Assembly: GCF_024519455.1 (NCBI RefSeq)
Contig: NZ_JALJRY010000021.1
Coordinates: 1-64,000 of the forward strand
Direction of reading: 5' to 3'
DNA: 64,000 nt
From: Streptomyces sp. STR69
Lineage (GTDB): Bacteria > Actinomycetota > Actinomycetes > Streptomycetales > Streptomycetaceae
Every line of letters starts with the position of its first letter. The first letter of the stretch is position 1. Both the position numbers and the translations under genes were made by a program. Positions 26,912 to 34,048 of this stretch are shown piece after piece. The notes beneath the pieces were generated by a model. That model was not told the DNA's origin, made no database searches, and saw only the letters and a program-made list of their open reading frames with translations.

Positions 26912-29425
26912 ATGAACGACGTACTACGACGCGGACGACTGAAGGTCTACCTCGGGGCGGCCCCGGGCGTCGGCAAGACCTACCGCATGCTCGACGAGGC
27001 GCGGCGCCGGGCCGCCCGGGGCGCCGATGTGGTGGTGGGCTTCGCCGAGTGCCACGGGCGCCCGCTCACCGAGGCGATGCTCGACGGCCTGGAGGTCGTG
27101 CCGCGGGCCCAATGCGCCTACCGGGGCGGGTACTTCGAGGAGATGGACCTCGGCGCGGTCCTCGTCCGCCGCCCGGAGGTGGCCGTCGTCGACGAGTTCG
27201 CCCACAGCAACGTCCCCGGCGGCGGACGCAACGCCAAGCGCTGGCAGGACATCGACGAACTGCTCGCCGCGGGCATCGACGTCGTCACCGCCGTCAACGT
27301 GCAGCACCTGGCCTCCCTCAAGGACGTGGTCGAGAAGATCACCGGGGTCCCGCAGCACGAGACGCTGCCCGACGACGTCGTCCGCCGAGCACAGCAGATC
27401 GAACTCATCGACATGCCGCCCGAGGGACTGCGGCGGCGCATGGCGCACGGCAACATCTACACGCCGGAGAAGATCGACGCGGCCCTCGCCAACTACTTCC
27501 GGCCCGGAAACCTCACCGCACTACGGCAGTTGGCGCTGCTGTGGGTGGCCGACCGGGTCGACGAGGCCCTGCACGCCTACCGCGCCGAGCACGCGATCGG
27601 CGGGGGGTGGGAGACCCGGGAACGAGTGGTCGTCGCCCTTACCGGCGGCCCCGAGGGCGACACACTCATCCGGCGGGCCGCCCGCATCGCCGACCGTTCC
27701 GCCGGCGGCGACCTCCTCGCCGTGCACGTGGCCCGCAGCGACGGACTCGCCGCCGGGGTGTCGCACGCATCGCTCGCCCGGCAGCGCCGGCTCGTCGAGG
27801 ATCTCGGCGGCAGCTACCACTCGGTGGTCGGCGACGGAGTAGCCACCGCCCTGGTCGAGTTCGCCCGCACCGAGAACGCCACCCAACTCGTCCTCGGCAC
27901 CAGCCGCCGGGGCCGGTTGGAGCGGTTCCTGACCGGACCCGGCACGGGCGAGACGGTCACCGAACTCTCTGGTGACATCGATGTTCACCGCGTCACCCAC
28001 GAGCGCGCCGGGCGCGGCACCCTGCTGCCGTCCCGCCGCCGTACCCTCTCGACGGGACGGCTGATCGCCGGTCCCGTGGCGGGACTTGTGCTGCCGGTGC
28101 TGCTCACCGTCTTCCTCGCGCAGGTGCGCGGCACGGTCAACCTCACCAGCGAGGCACTGCTGTTCCTGCTCGCCGTGGTCGGGGTCGCCTGCATAGGCGG
28201 TGTCACCTCGGCGGTCATCGCGTCGGTGACGGCCTCGCTGCTGCTCAACTACTGGTTCATACCGCCCATAGGGCAGTTCACGCTGGACGACCCCAACGCC
28301 CTCTTGGCGCTGGGGGTGTTCACGGTCGTGGCGGCGACCGTGGCCGCCGTCGTCGACCGTTCGCTACGACTGTCCCGGCGCTCGGCGCGTGCCACCGCCG
28401 AGGCCGAGACCATGTCATCCCTCGCGGGCAGCATCGTGCGCGGCGGCCAGACGATCCCGGCACTGCTGGAACGCACCCGCGAGACCTTCGGCACCGACTC
28501 GGCGGAACTCGTCGACGAGCCACCGGACCACGAGGTCGGCGGCGGAGTCACCATCGTCCCGGCCGGCCCCGGGGCCTTCCTCGTCCTGCGCGGACGCACC
28601 CTCTCCTCCTCGGAACGACGCGTCCTGGCCGCCTTCGCCGCCCATGTCGGCTCCGCCGTCGAACGGGCCCAACTCGCCGAAGCGGCGGCCGAGATAGAGC
28701 CGGTGAAGGCGGCCGACCGCCTGCGTACGGCGCTGCTGCGGGCGGTCGGCCACGACCTGCGGACCCCGCTCGCGGCGGGCTGGGCGGCCGTCACCTCGTT
28801 GCGCGGCCGGGACGTCGAATTCTCGGACGAGGACCGTGACGAACTCCTCGCCACCGCCGACGAGTCCATGGCCAAGCTGAGCCGACTGCTGGAAAATCTC
28901 CTCGACTTGAGCCGCCTTGAGGCGGGAGTCCTCCCACTGAACCTGCGGGCCACGAGCCTGGAGGAAGTGCTGCCGATGGCGCTCGCGGACGTGCCCGACG
29001 TGGACCTGCGGGACGTGGAGTCGATCCCGCCGGTGCTCGTCGATCCGCCGCTGCTGGAGCGCGTGATCGCCAACCTGGCGGGCAACGCGGCCCGGCACAC
29101 CCCACCGGGCCGCCGGGTGCTGGTCACCGCGAGCGCGCTGGGCGGCCGGGTGGAGTTGAGGGTCGTGGACCGGGGGCCCGGGCTTCCGACTACCGGTCGC
29201 GAGCGGCTCTTCGAGCCGTTCCAGCGCCTCGGTGACACGGACAACACCACCGGCCTCGGCCTCGGACTCGCCCTCGCGCGCGGCCTCACCGAGGCGATGA
29301 ACGGGACGCTCACCCCCGAGGACACACCGGGCGGCGGTCTGACCATGGTCGTGTCCCTGCCGCTGGCCGAAGGGGCGAGCCAGCCGGATCCGAGCCTGGT
29401 GGTCACTCCAGACCGGACACCCTGA
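26912..29425 (+). CDS. kdpD: KdpD-like sensor histidine kinase without a partner regulator
   Basis: 837 residues from the ATG at 26912, with GGGAGG upstream. Order: KdpD N-terminal domain with Walker A GAAPGVGKT (15-23), a universal-stress-protein domain (about 245-365), four close membrane helices (DUF4118, about 385-490), a GAF-like linker, and a histidine kinase core with H614 (GHDLRTPLAA), N-box (NLAGNAARHT) and G-boxes (VVDRGPGLP, GLGLGLALARG). The potassium/turgor sensor of E. coli has the same layout. No response regulator gene is adjacent; the only kdpE is 7.5 kb downstream with its own kdpD. It converges with a 23-bp overlap on PH-like copy 2. Confidence 0.92.
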   Translation: MNDVLRRGRLKVYLGAAPGVGKTYRMLDEARRRAARGADVVVGFAECHGRPLTEAMLDGLEVVPRAQCAYRGGYFEEMDLGAVLVRRPEVAVVDEFAHSNVPGGGRNAKRWQDIDELLAAGIDVVTAVNVQHLASLKDVVEKITGVPQHETLPDDVVRRAQQIELIDMPPEGLRRRMAHGNIYTPEKIDAALANYFRPGNLTALRQLALLWVADRVDEALHAYRAEHAIGGGWETRERVVVALTGGPEGDTLIRRAARIADRSAGGDLLAVHVARSDGLAAGVSHASLARQRRLVEDLGGSYHSVVGDGVATALVEFARTENATQLVLGTSRRGRLERFLTGPGTGETVTELSGDIDVHRVTHERAGRGTLLPSRRRTLSTGRLIAGPVAGLVLPVLLTVFLAQVRGTVNLTSEALLFLLAVVGVACIGGVTSAVIASVTASLLLNYWFIPPIGQFTLDDPNALLALGVFTVVAATVAAVVDRSLRLSRRSARATAEAETMSSLAGSIVRGGQTIPALLERTRETFGTDSAELVDEPPDHEVGGGVTIVPAGPGAFLVLRGRTLSSSERRVLAAFAAHVGSAVERAQLAEAAAEIEPVKAADRLRTALLRAVGHDLRTPLAAGWAAVTSLRGRDVEFSDEDRDELLATADESMAKLSRLLENLLDLSRLEAGVLPLNLRATSLEEVLPMALADVPDVDLRDVESIPPVLVDPPLLERVIANLAGNAARHTPPGRRVLVTASALGGRVELRVVDRGPGLPTTGRERLFEPFQRLGDTDNTTGLGLGLALARGLTEAMNGTLTPEDTPGGGLTMVVSLPLAEGASQPDPSLVVTPDRTP

Positions 29426-29903
29426 ACACGGTCTCCGCGGTCTCGCGTTCGACGCGTTCCGCGACCCGGCGCAGGGCGGTCGCCCCGCAGGTGAGCGAGC
29501 CGGAGGCAAGGGACTTGTGCGCGTCCTCGGCCAACCGGTGCCACACATCAGGGTTGTTGACCAGCACATCGGGATCGATCTCGACCCGGGCGCCGAACTC
29601 GTCCCGCAGCAACAGCCGTTGAGAGACCCCGTCCAGACAGCGCACCGACACCAGCCGGTCCGTGCGGACGCGCCGCTCGCGCAGCAGCCCGCGCGAGGAC
29701 AGCCAGCCCTCGCCCGCCCGGACCCGGGCCGGATACAGCACCACGAAGAGCAGCAGGGCCAGGGCGAACCAGAGCGCGGCGCGCCAGAGCGTGAGCCGAC
29801 CGCCGAAGTGGTCGACGACCAGCAGGAGTCCGAGGAGCGCGCCCGCGCAGCGGAACGTGCCGCGCAGATCCTGCGCCCATCGTCGGTCCTCCACCGGTTC
29901 CAT
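29403..29903 (-). CDS. PH-like membrane protein, probable KdpE-regulon member (copy 2)
   Basis: 166 residues: a short N-terminus, two membrane helices (about 18-58) and a soluble PH-like region (RVRAGEGWLSSRGLLRERR, LLLRDEFGARVEIDPDVLV, NNPDVWHRL). It is homologous along its length to the protein at 22250-22771, down to the C-terminal RVSGLE versus RASGIS. The ATG at 29903 lies exactly 7 bp after TACGGT, indicating a leaderless transcript, and no ribosome site is present. Function unknown. Confidence 0.78.
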   Translation of the reverse strand: MEPVEDRRWAQDLRGTFRCAGALLGLLLVVDHFGGRLTLWRAALWFALALLLFVVLYPARVRAGEGWLSSRGLLRERRVRTDRLVSVRCLDGVSQRLLLRDEFGARVEIDPDVLVNNPDVWHRLAEDAHKSLASGSLTCGATALRRVAERVERETAETVFRVSGLE

Positions 29904-29910
29904 GGAGGCG

Positions 29911-29939
29911 ACCGTAGAGATTCCCGGCGTACGGAAGCC
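29911..29939 (-). promoter_or_regulatory. Leaderless promoter of PH-like copy 2
   Basis: On the minus strand GGCTTC (29939-29934), a 17-bp spacer and TACGGT (29916-29911) lie 7 bp before the ATG, the same geometry as copy 1. Confidence 0.6.
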
Positions 29940-29944
29940 GGGCC

Positions 29945-29992
29945 TTGACGCGACTCTGACGGGTGTCCGGTGGTTCTTGACGCCCTCGCAGC
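29945..29992 (-). promoter_or_regulatory. KdpE-type boxes upstream of PH-like copy 2
   Basis: On the minus strand the proximal box is GTCAG-AGTCGC-GTCAA (29960-29945), ending 5 bp before the -35. A second, half-conserved box (GCTGC-GAGGGC-GTCAA, 29992-29977) lies 32 bp further upstream. Confidence 0.5.
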
Positions 29993-30034
29993 GGCCTTGC
30001 AGCGGCCGGGAGCAGTTGGCCTGGTCACACCCTC

Positions 30035-30050
30035 GTCAAGTTCGCGTCAA
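30035..30050 (+). promoter_or_regulatory. KdpE-type box upstream of the KimA-like gene
   Basis: A perfect GTCAA-GTTCGC-GTCAA direct repeat lies 124 bp before the ATG. The remaining leader (30051-30173) has no riboswitch core that I could recognise. Confidence 0.5.
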
Positions 30051-30173
30051 AGAACGCGTGTTCGGCGCGAAGAAGCCGCAAGGAGAAGGAGAAACCGGTG
30101 GTGGCGGGACAGAACCTTGAGCGCACGCGCGCGTTCCCGTCACCGCGCGTCCGTACGCGAAGGAGCCATCAGC

Positions 30174-32015
30174 ATGAGCGTTCTGACTGTCCAGCCGGGT
30201 GAGACGCCGGCCGACGAGGAGCCCCCGGATACCGGCGAGCGCCATCGGCTGACCGCCCTCGCAGGGTTCGCCGCCCTGTCCCTGGACGCCATGGCGTCGG
30301 TGGCCTACGGCCCTGAGGCGATCGTCCTCGTACTGGCCGCCGCCGGCGCGCACGGACTCGGCTTCACCCTGCCGGTGACGCTCGCCATCGCCGCCCTGCT
30401 GGCCGTCCTCGTCGCCTCCTACCGGCAGGTCATCGCGGCCTTCCCGGACGGCGGCGGCTCCTACGCCGTGGCGAAGACGCACCTCGGCGCGCGGACGAGC
30501 CTGGTGGCCGCCGCCTCGCTGGTACTGGACTACGTCCTGAACGTCGCCGTCGCCGTCACGGCCGGAGTCGCCGCCCTGACCTCGGCCTTCCCGCGCCTGT
30601 ACGACGACCGGCTGTGGCTGTGTCTTGCGGTGCTGGTGCTGGTCACGGCGGTGAACCTGCGCGGGATCGTCGAGTCGGCGCGCGCCTTCGTCGTGCCGAC
30701 CGTCGTGTTCGTCGGCTCCATCTTCGTGCTCATCGCGGTCGGCCTGTTCCGGTCGGCGCCGGTCAGCACCGCGACCGCCGACGGCCATGCCTCCGCGCTC
30801 GCCGACAACGCGACGAGCGTCGGCACCCTGCTCCTGCTGAAAGCCTTTGCCTCCGGTTGCAGCGCCCTCACCGGCGTCGAGGCCATCGCCAACGCGGTGC
30901 CCTCCTTCCGCGCGCCCCGCGTCAAGCGGGCCCAGCGCGCGGAGGTCGCCCTAGGCGCGGTGCTCGGCGTGATGCTCATCGGCCTGTCGGTGCTGATCTC
31001 CCGCTTCCACCTCCAGCCCGTCCAGGGAGTCACCGTCCTCGCCCAGCTCGCGGACGCCTCACTCGGCCACAACTGGGCTTTCTACGTCATCCAGTTCGCG
31101 ACGATGATCCTGCTCGCCCTGTCCGCGAACACGTCCTTCGGCGGGCTGCCGGTGCTGCTCAAGCTGCTGGCCCGCGACAACTACCTTCCGCACGTCTTCG
31201 CCCTCAAGGCCGACCGCCAGGTGCACCGGCACGGCGTGCTCGCGCTGGCCGCGGTCTCGGCGGCCCTGCTGGTGTTCTCCGGCGGCGACACCAACACCCT
31301 CGTGCCGCTCTTCGCGATCGGCGTCTTCGTCGGCTTCACGGTCGCCCAGGTCGGCATGGTCCGGCACTGGCGCGGTGAACGCGGACCCGGCCGGCGCGGG
31401 AAAGCCCTGCTGAACGGCTTCGGCGCGGTCCTCACCGGCGTGGCCGCGGTCGTCGTCACCGCGAGCAAGTTCGAGGACGGCGCCTGGCTGATCGTGATCA
31501 CCCTGCCGCTGCTCGTGCTCGCCTTCGAGGCCGTGCACCGCGCCTACACGCACATCGGCGAACGGCTCGGCCTCGGCCGTATCCCGGAGCCGCCGCACCG
31601 CGACCGGTCGGTGGTGATCGTGCCGGTCTCCTCCCTCACCCGGCTCACCTCCGAGGCGCTGACGGCCGCCGCCTCCCTCGGCGACGAGGTGCGCGCGGTC
31701 ACCGTCTGCTACCCCGACCCCGAGGACCGCGCCCACCTCCACGCCCTGGAGCGCGCCTGGGCCGAGTGGAACCCCGGCGTGCCCCTGGTCCGCCTCACCT
31801 GCGAACGCCGCACGCTGGGCCGCCCCATCGCCGCCTACGTACGGGACGTGTCGGCGACGGAACCGGACACCCGGGTCACCGTCCTGATCGCCGAGGTGGA
31901 GCCGGTACGGCTGTGGCAGCGGCTGCTCCAGAACCAGCGCGGGGCCGTCGTCGCCCATGCCGTACGGCGGGACACCGACGCCGTGATCTGCCGGCTGCGG
32001 TTCCGGCTGTTCTGA
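30174..32015 (+). CDS. KimA-like potassium transporter (APC superfamily)
   Basis: 613 residues from the ATG at 30174, with AAGGAG upstream. Twelve predicted helices (about 20-480) begin with the ALSLDAMASVAYGPEAIVLVL segment characteristic of KimA/YdaO proteins and include FPDGGGSYAVAKTHLG. A cytoplasmic domain of about 130 residues follows. KimA of B. subtilis is a high-affinity, proton-coupled K+ importer, and its position between two kdpD-type genes and kdp supports the same substrate here. No cyclic di-AMP (ydaO) riboswitch was seen upstream; instead a KdpE-type box is present. Confidence 0.85.
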   Translation: MSVLTVQPGETPADEEPPDTGERHRLTALAGFAALSLDAMASVAYGPEAIVLVLAAAGAHGLGFTLPVTLAIAALLAVLVASYRQVIAAFPDGGGSYAVAKTHLGARTSLVAAASLVLDYVLNVAVAVTAGVAALTSAFPRLYDDRLWLCLAVLVLVTAVNLRGIVESARAFVVPTVVFVGSIFVLIAVGLFRSAPVSTATADGHASALADNATSVGTLLLLKAFASGCSALTGVEAIANAVPSFRAPRVKRAQRAEVALGAVLGVMLIGLSVLISRFHLQPVQGVTVLAQLADASLGHNWAFYVIQFATMILLALSANTSFGGLPVLLKLLARDNYLPHVFALKADRQVHRHGVLALAAVSAALLVFSGGDTNTLVPLFAIGVFVGFTVAQVGMVRHWRGERGPGRRGKALLNGFGAVLTGVAAVVVTASKFEDGAWLIVITLPLLVLAFEAVHRAYTHIGERLGLGRIPEPPHRDRSVVIVPVSSLTRLTSEALTAAASLGDEVRAVTVCYPDPEDRAHLHALERAWAEWNPGVPLVRLTCERRTLGRPIAAYVRDVSATEPDTRVTVLIAEVEPVRLWQRLLQNQRGAVVAHAVRRDTDAVICRLRFRLF

Positions 32016-32082
32016 CGCGGGTCCGGGGGCGCAGCCCCCAGACCCGCGGGCCGGTGCCGGTGGTGCCACGCCCCGCCCCGCC

Positions 32083-32130
32083 GTAAGAGTCCCGTCAAAG
32101 GCGTATGCGTCGCCGTAAGGGACCCGTCAA
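32083..32130 (+). promoter_or_regulatory. Pair of KdpE-type boxes of the kdp operon
   Basis: GTAAG-AGTCCC-GTCAA (32083-32098) and GTAAG-GGACCC-GTCAA (32115-32130) sit inside a longer imperfect 25-bp repeat (32079-32103 and 32111-32135) with exactly 32 bp between copies, about three helical turns. The proximal box ends 5 bp upstream of the -35. Confidence 0.7.
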
Positions 32131-32135
32131 CGGCG

Positions 32136-32164
32136 GCCGAATCCGGTCACGGGCGCGGTTACCT
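32136..32164 (+). promoter_or_regulatory. Probable kdp operon promoter
   Basis: GCCGAA (32136-32141), a 17-bp spacer and TTACCT (32159-32164). The -35 is poor, as expected for an activator-dependent promoter, and its distance from the boxes equals that in both PH-like genes. Confidence 0.5.
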
Positions 32165-32206
32165 CTAAGCGTCCGTTCCATTCGAACCTCAATCCAGGAG
32201 CTCACG

Positions 32207-32290
32207 ATGGCCGATCTGGCCTTCGTCGTCACCACGATCGCGGTCTTCGCGCTGGTGGCCCTCGTCGCCAAGGGGGTGACGAAGCTGTGA
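32207..32290 (+). CDS. 27-residue membrane peptide upstream of kdpF
   Basis: An ATG at 32207 with a well-spaced AGGAG (32196-32200) opens a 27-codon frame that begins MADLAFVVTTIAVF and ends VAKGVTKL: a single hydrophobic helix with a basic C-terminus. Its stop overlaps the kdpF GTG by 4 bp, so kdpF translation is probably coupled to it. It is first in the operon and resembles KdpF in size and character without being the standard KdpF. A leader peptide or a second small Kdp stabilising subunit are both possible. Confidence 0.72.
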   Translation: MADLAFVVTTIAVFALVALVAKGVTKL

Positions 32291-32376
32291 CCGCCGAGAA
32301 CATCGTCGGCCTCGTCGTGGCCGTCGCCCTGCTGGGCTATCTCGTCCTCGCCCTGATCTTCCCGGAGAGGTTCTGA
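32287..32376 (+). CDS. kdpF: Potassium-transporting ATPase small subunit F
   Basis: 29 residues, a single helix of the usual KdpF pattern (GLVVAVALLGYLVLALIFPERF). The GTG start overlaps the preceding 27-codon frame. KdpF stabilises the KdpABC complex in the membrane. Followed by kdpA after 7 bp. Confidence 0.9.
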   Translation: MTAENIVGLVVAVALLGYLVLALIFPERF

Positions 32377-32383
32377 GTAGCGT

Positions 32384-34048
32384 ATGGGTCCCGTCCTTGC
32401 CGGTGTGCTCCAGCTGATCGCCCTGATAGCGGCGCTGGCGCTCGCCTACATCCCGCTCGGCAACTACATGGCCGGGGTCTACTCCTCCGACAAGCACCTG
32501 CGGGTCGAGAAGTGGATCTACAAGGGCATCGGTGCCGACCCGAACACCGAGATGCGCTGGCCCGCGTATCTGCGCAGCGTGCTCGCCTTCTCGGCGGTCG
32601 GTGTTCTCTTCCTCTATCTGCTCCAGCGTCTCCAGGGCATCCTGCCGGGCTCGTTGGGCTTCTCGTCCGTCAACCCGGCGCAGTCGTTCAACACGGCTGT
32701 GTCGTTCGTGACGAACACCAACTGGCAGTCGTACTACGGCGAGCAGACCATGGGTCACGTCGTGCAGACCGCCGGTCTGGCCGTGCAGAACTTCGTCTCC
32801 GCAGCTGTCGGCATCGCCGTCGCGGTCGCTCTCGTACGAGGCTTCGCGCGCTCGCGCACCGGTGAACTCGGCAACTTCTGGGCCGACTTGGTGCGCGGCA
32901 CGATCCGCATCCTGGTGCCGCTGTCCGTCGTCGCCGCGATCGTGCTCGTCGCCTGCGGCGCCATCCAGAACTTCTCCGGGATCCACGAGGTCGGCCAGTT
33001 CATGGGCGGCCACCAGCAGTGGAACGGCGGCGCGGTCGCCTCGCAGGAAGCCATCAAGGAGGTCGGCACCAACGGCGGCGGCTACTTCAACGCCAACAGT
33101 GCCCACCCCTTCGAGAACCCGACGCCCTTCACCAACCTCTTCGAGATCTTCCTGCTGCTGGTCATCCCGTTCGCGCTGACCCGCACCTTCGGCGTGATGG
33201 TCGGCTCGATCAAGCAGGGCTACGCGATCCTCGCCACCATGGCCACCATCTGGGTCGGCTTCGTCGCCCTGATGATGTGGACCGAGTTCGCCCACCACGG
33301 TGCGGCGCTGCAGGCCGCCGGCGGTGCGATGGAGGGCAAGGAGACCCGGATCGGTGTCGGGGCCTCGTCGATCTTCGCGGTGTCGACCACCCTGACCTCG
33401 ACGGGCGCGGTGGACTCCTTCCACTCCTCGTTCACCGGTCTCGGCGGCGGAATCACCATCCTGGGCATGCAGTTGGGCGAGATCGCACCCGGTGGTACCG
33501 GCTCCGGCCTCTACGGAATGCTGATCATGGCGGTCATCGCGGTGTTCATCGCCGGGCTCATGGTCGGCCGTACGCCCGAGTACCTGGGCAAGAAGATCGG
33601 CACCCGCGAGATGAAGCTCGCGGCCTGCTACATCCTGATCACCCCGGCCCTGGTGCTGATCTTCGCCGCCGCCTCGATGGCGCTGCCGACCCCGCCGCAC
33701 TCGATGCTGAACTCCGGCGCGCACGGATTCTCCGAGGTGCTGTACGCCTTCACCTCCGCCGCCAACAACAACGGATCGGCGTTCGCCGGTCTGAACGCGA
33801 ACACCGACTGGTTCAACACGATGCTCGGGCTCGCGATGGTGCTCGGCCGCTTCCTGCCGATGGTGTTCGTGCTGGCCCTGGCCGGCTCGCTCGCCGAGCA
33901 GAAGCCGGTACCGGTCACCGCGGGCACCCTGCGCACCGAGAAGCCGCTGTTCACCGGACTGTTGGTGGGCGCGATCCTCATCATCACCGGTCTGACCTAC
34001 TTCCCGGCGCTGGCGCTGGGTCCGCTGGCCGAGGGGCTGGCGTCATGA
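32384..34048 (+). CDS. kdpA: Potassium-transporting ATPase, channel-like subunit A
   Basis: 554 residues with about ten membrane helices. The four selectivity-filter loops of this channel-like subunit are present: TNTNWQS, GTNGGGYF, TLTSTGAV and ANNNGSAF. It binds and conducts K+ in the KdpFABC complex. Its stop overlaps the kdpB start (ATGA). Confidence 0.97.
   Translation: MGPVLAGVLQLIALIAALALAYIPLGNYMAGVYSSDKHLRVEKWIYKGIGADPNTEMRWPAYLRSVLAFSAVGVLFLYLLQRLQGILPGSLGFSSVNPAQSFNTAVSFVTNTNWQSYYGEQTMGHVVQTAGLAVQNFVSAAVGIAVAVALVRGFARSRTGELGNFWADLVRGTIRILVPLSVVAAIVLVACGAIQNFSGIHEVGQFMGGHQQWNGGAVASQEAIKEVGTNGGGYFNANSAHPFENPTPFTNLFEIFLLLVIPFALTRTFGVMVGSIKQGYAILATMATIWVGFVALMMWTEFAHHGAALQAAGGAMEGKETRIGVGASSIFAVSTTLTSTGAVDSFHSSFTGLGGGITILGMQLGEIAPGGTGSGLYGMLIMAVIAVFIAGLMVGRTPEYLGKKIGTREMKLAACYILITPALVLIFAAASMALPTPPHSMLNSGAHGFSEVLYAFTSAANNNGSAFAGLNANTDWFNTMLGLAMVLGRFLPMVFVLALAGSLAEQKPVPVTAGTLRTEKPLFTGLLVGAILIITGLTYFPALALGPLAEGLAS

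Noticed and set aside
29904..30173. Cyclic di-AMP (ydaO-type) riboswitch upstream of the KimA-like gene
   Set aside because: Looked for because KimA genes often carry one, but the conserved ydaO core sequences are not visible; a KdpE-type box is present instead.
32079..32135. Interpreting the 25-bp repeat before kdpF as a CRISPR or IS end
   Set aside because: Only two copies, no spacer series and no transposase; the spacing and promoter position fit an operator pair.
33019..34044. N-terminal extension of kdpB back into kdpA
   Set aside because: The extension is the wrong frame of kdpA; the ATG at 34045 overlapping the kdpA stop is the natural start.
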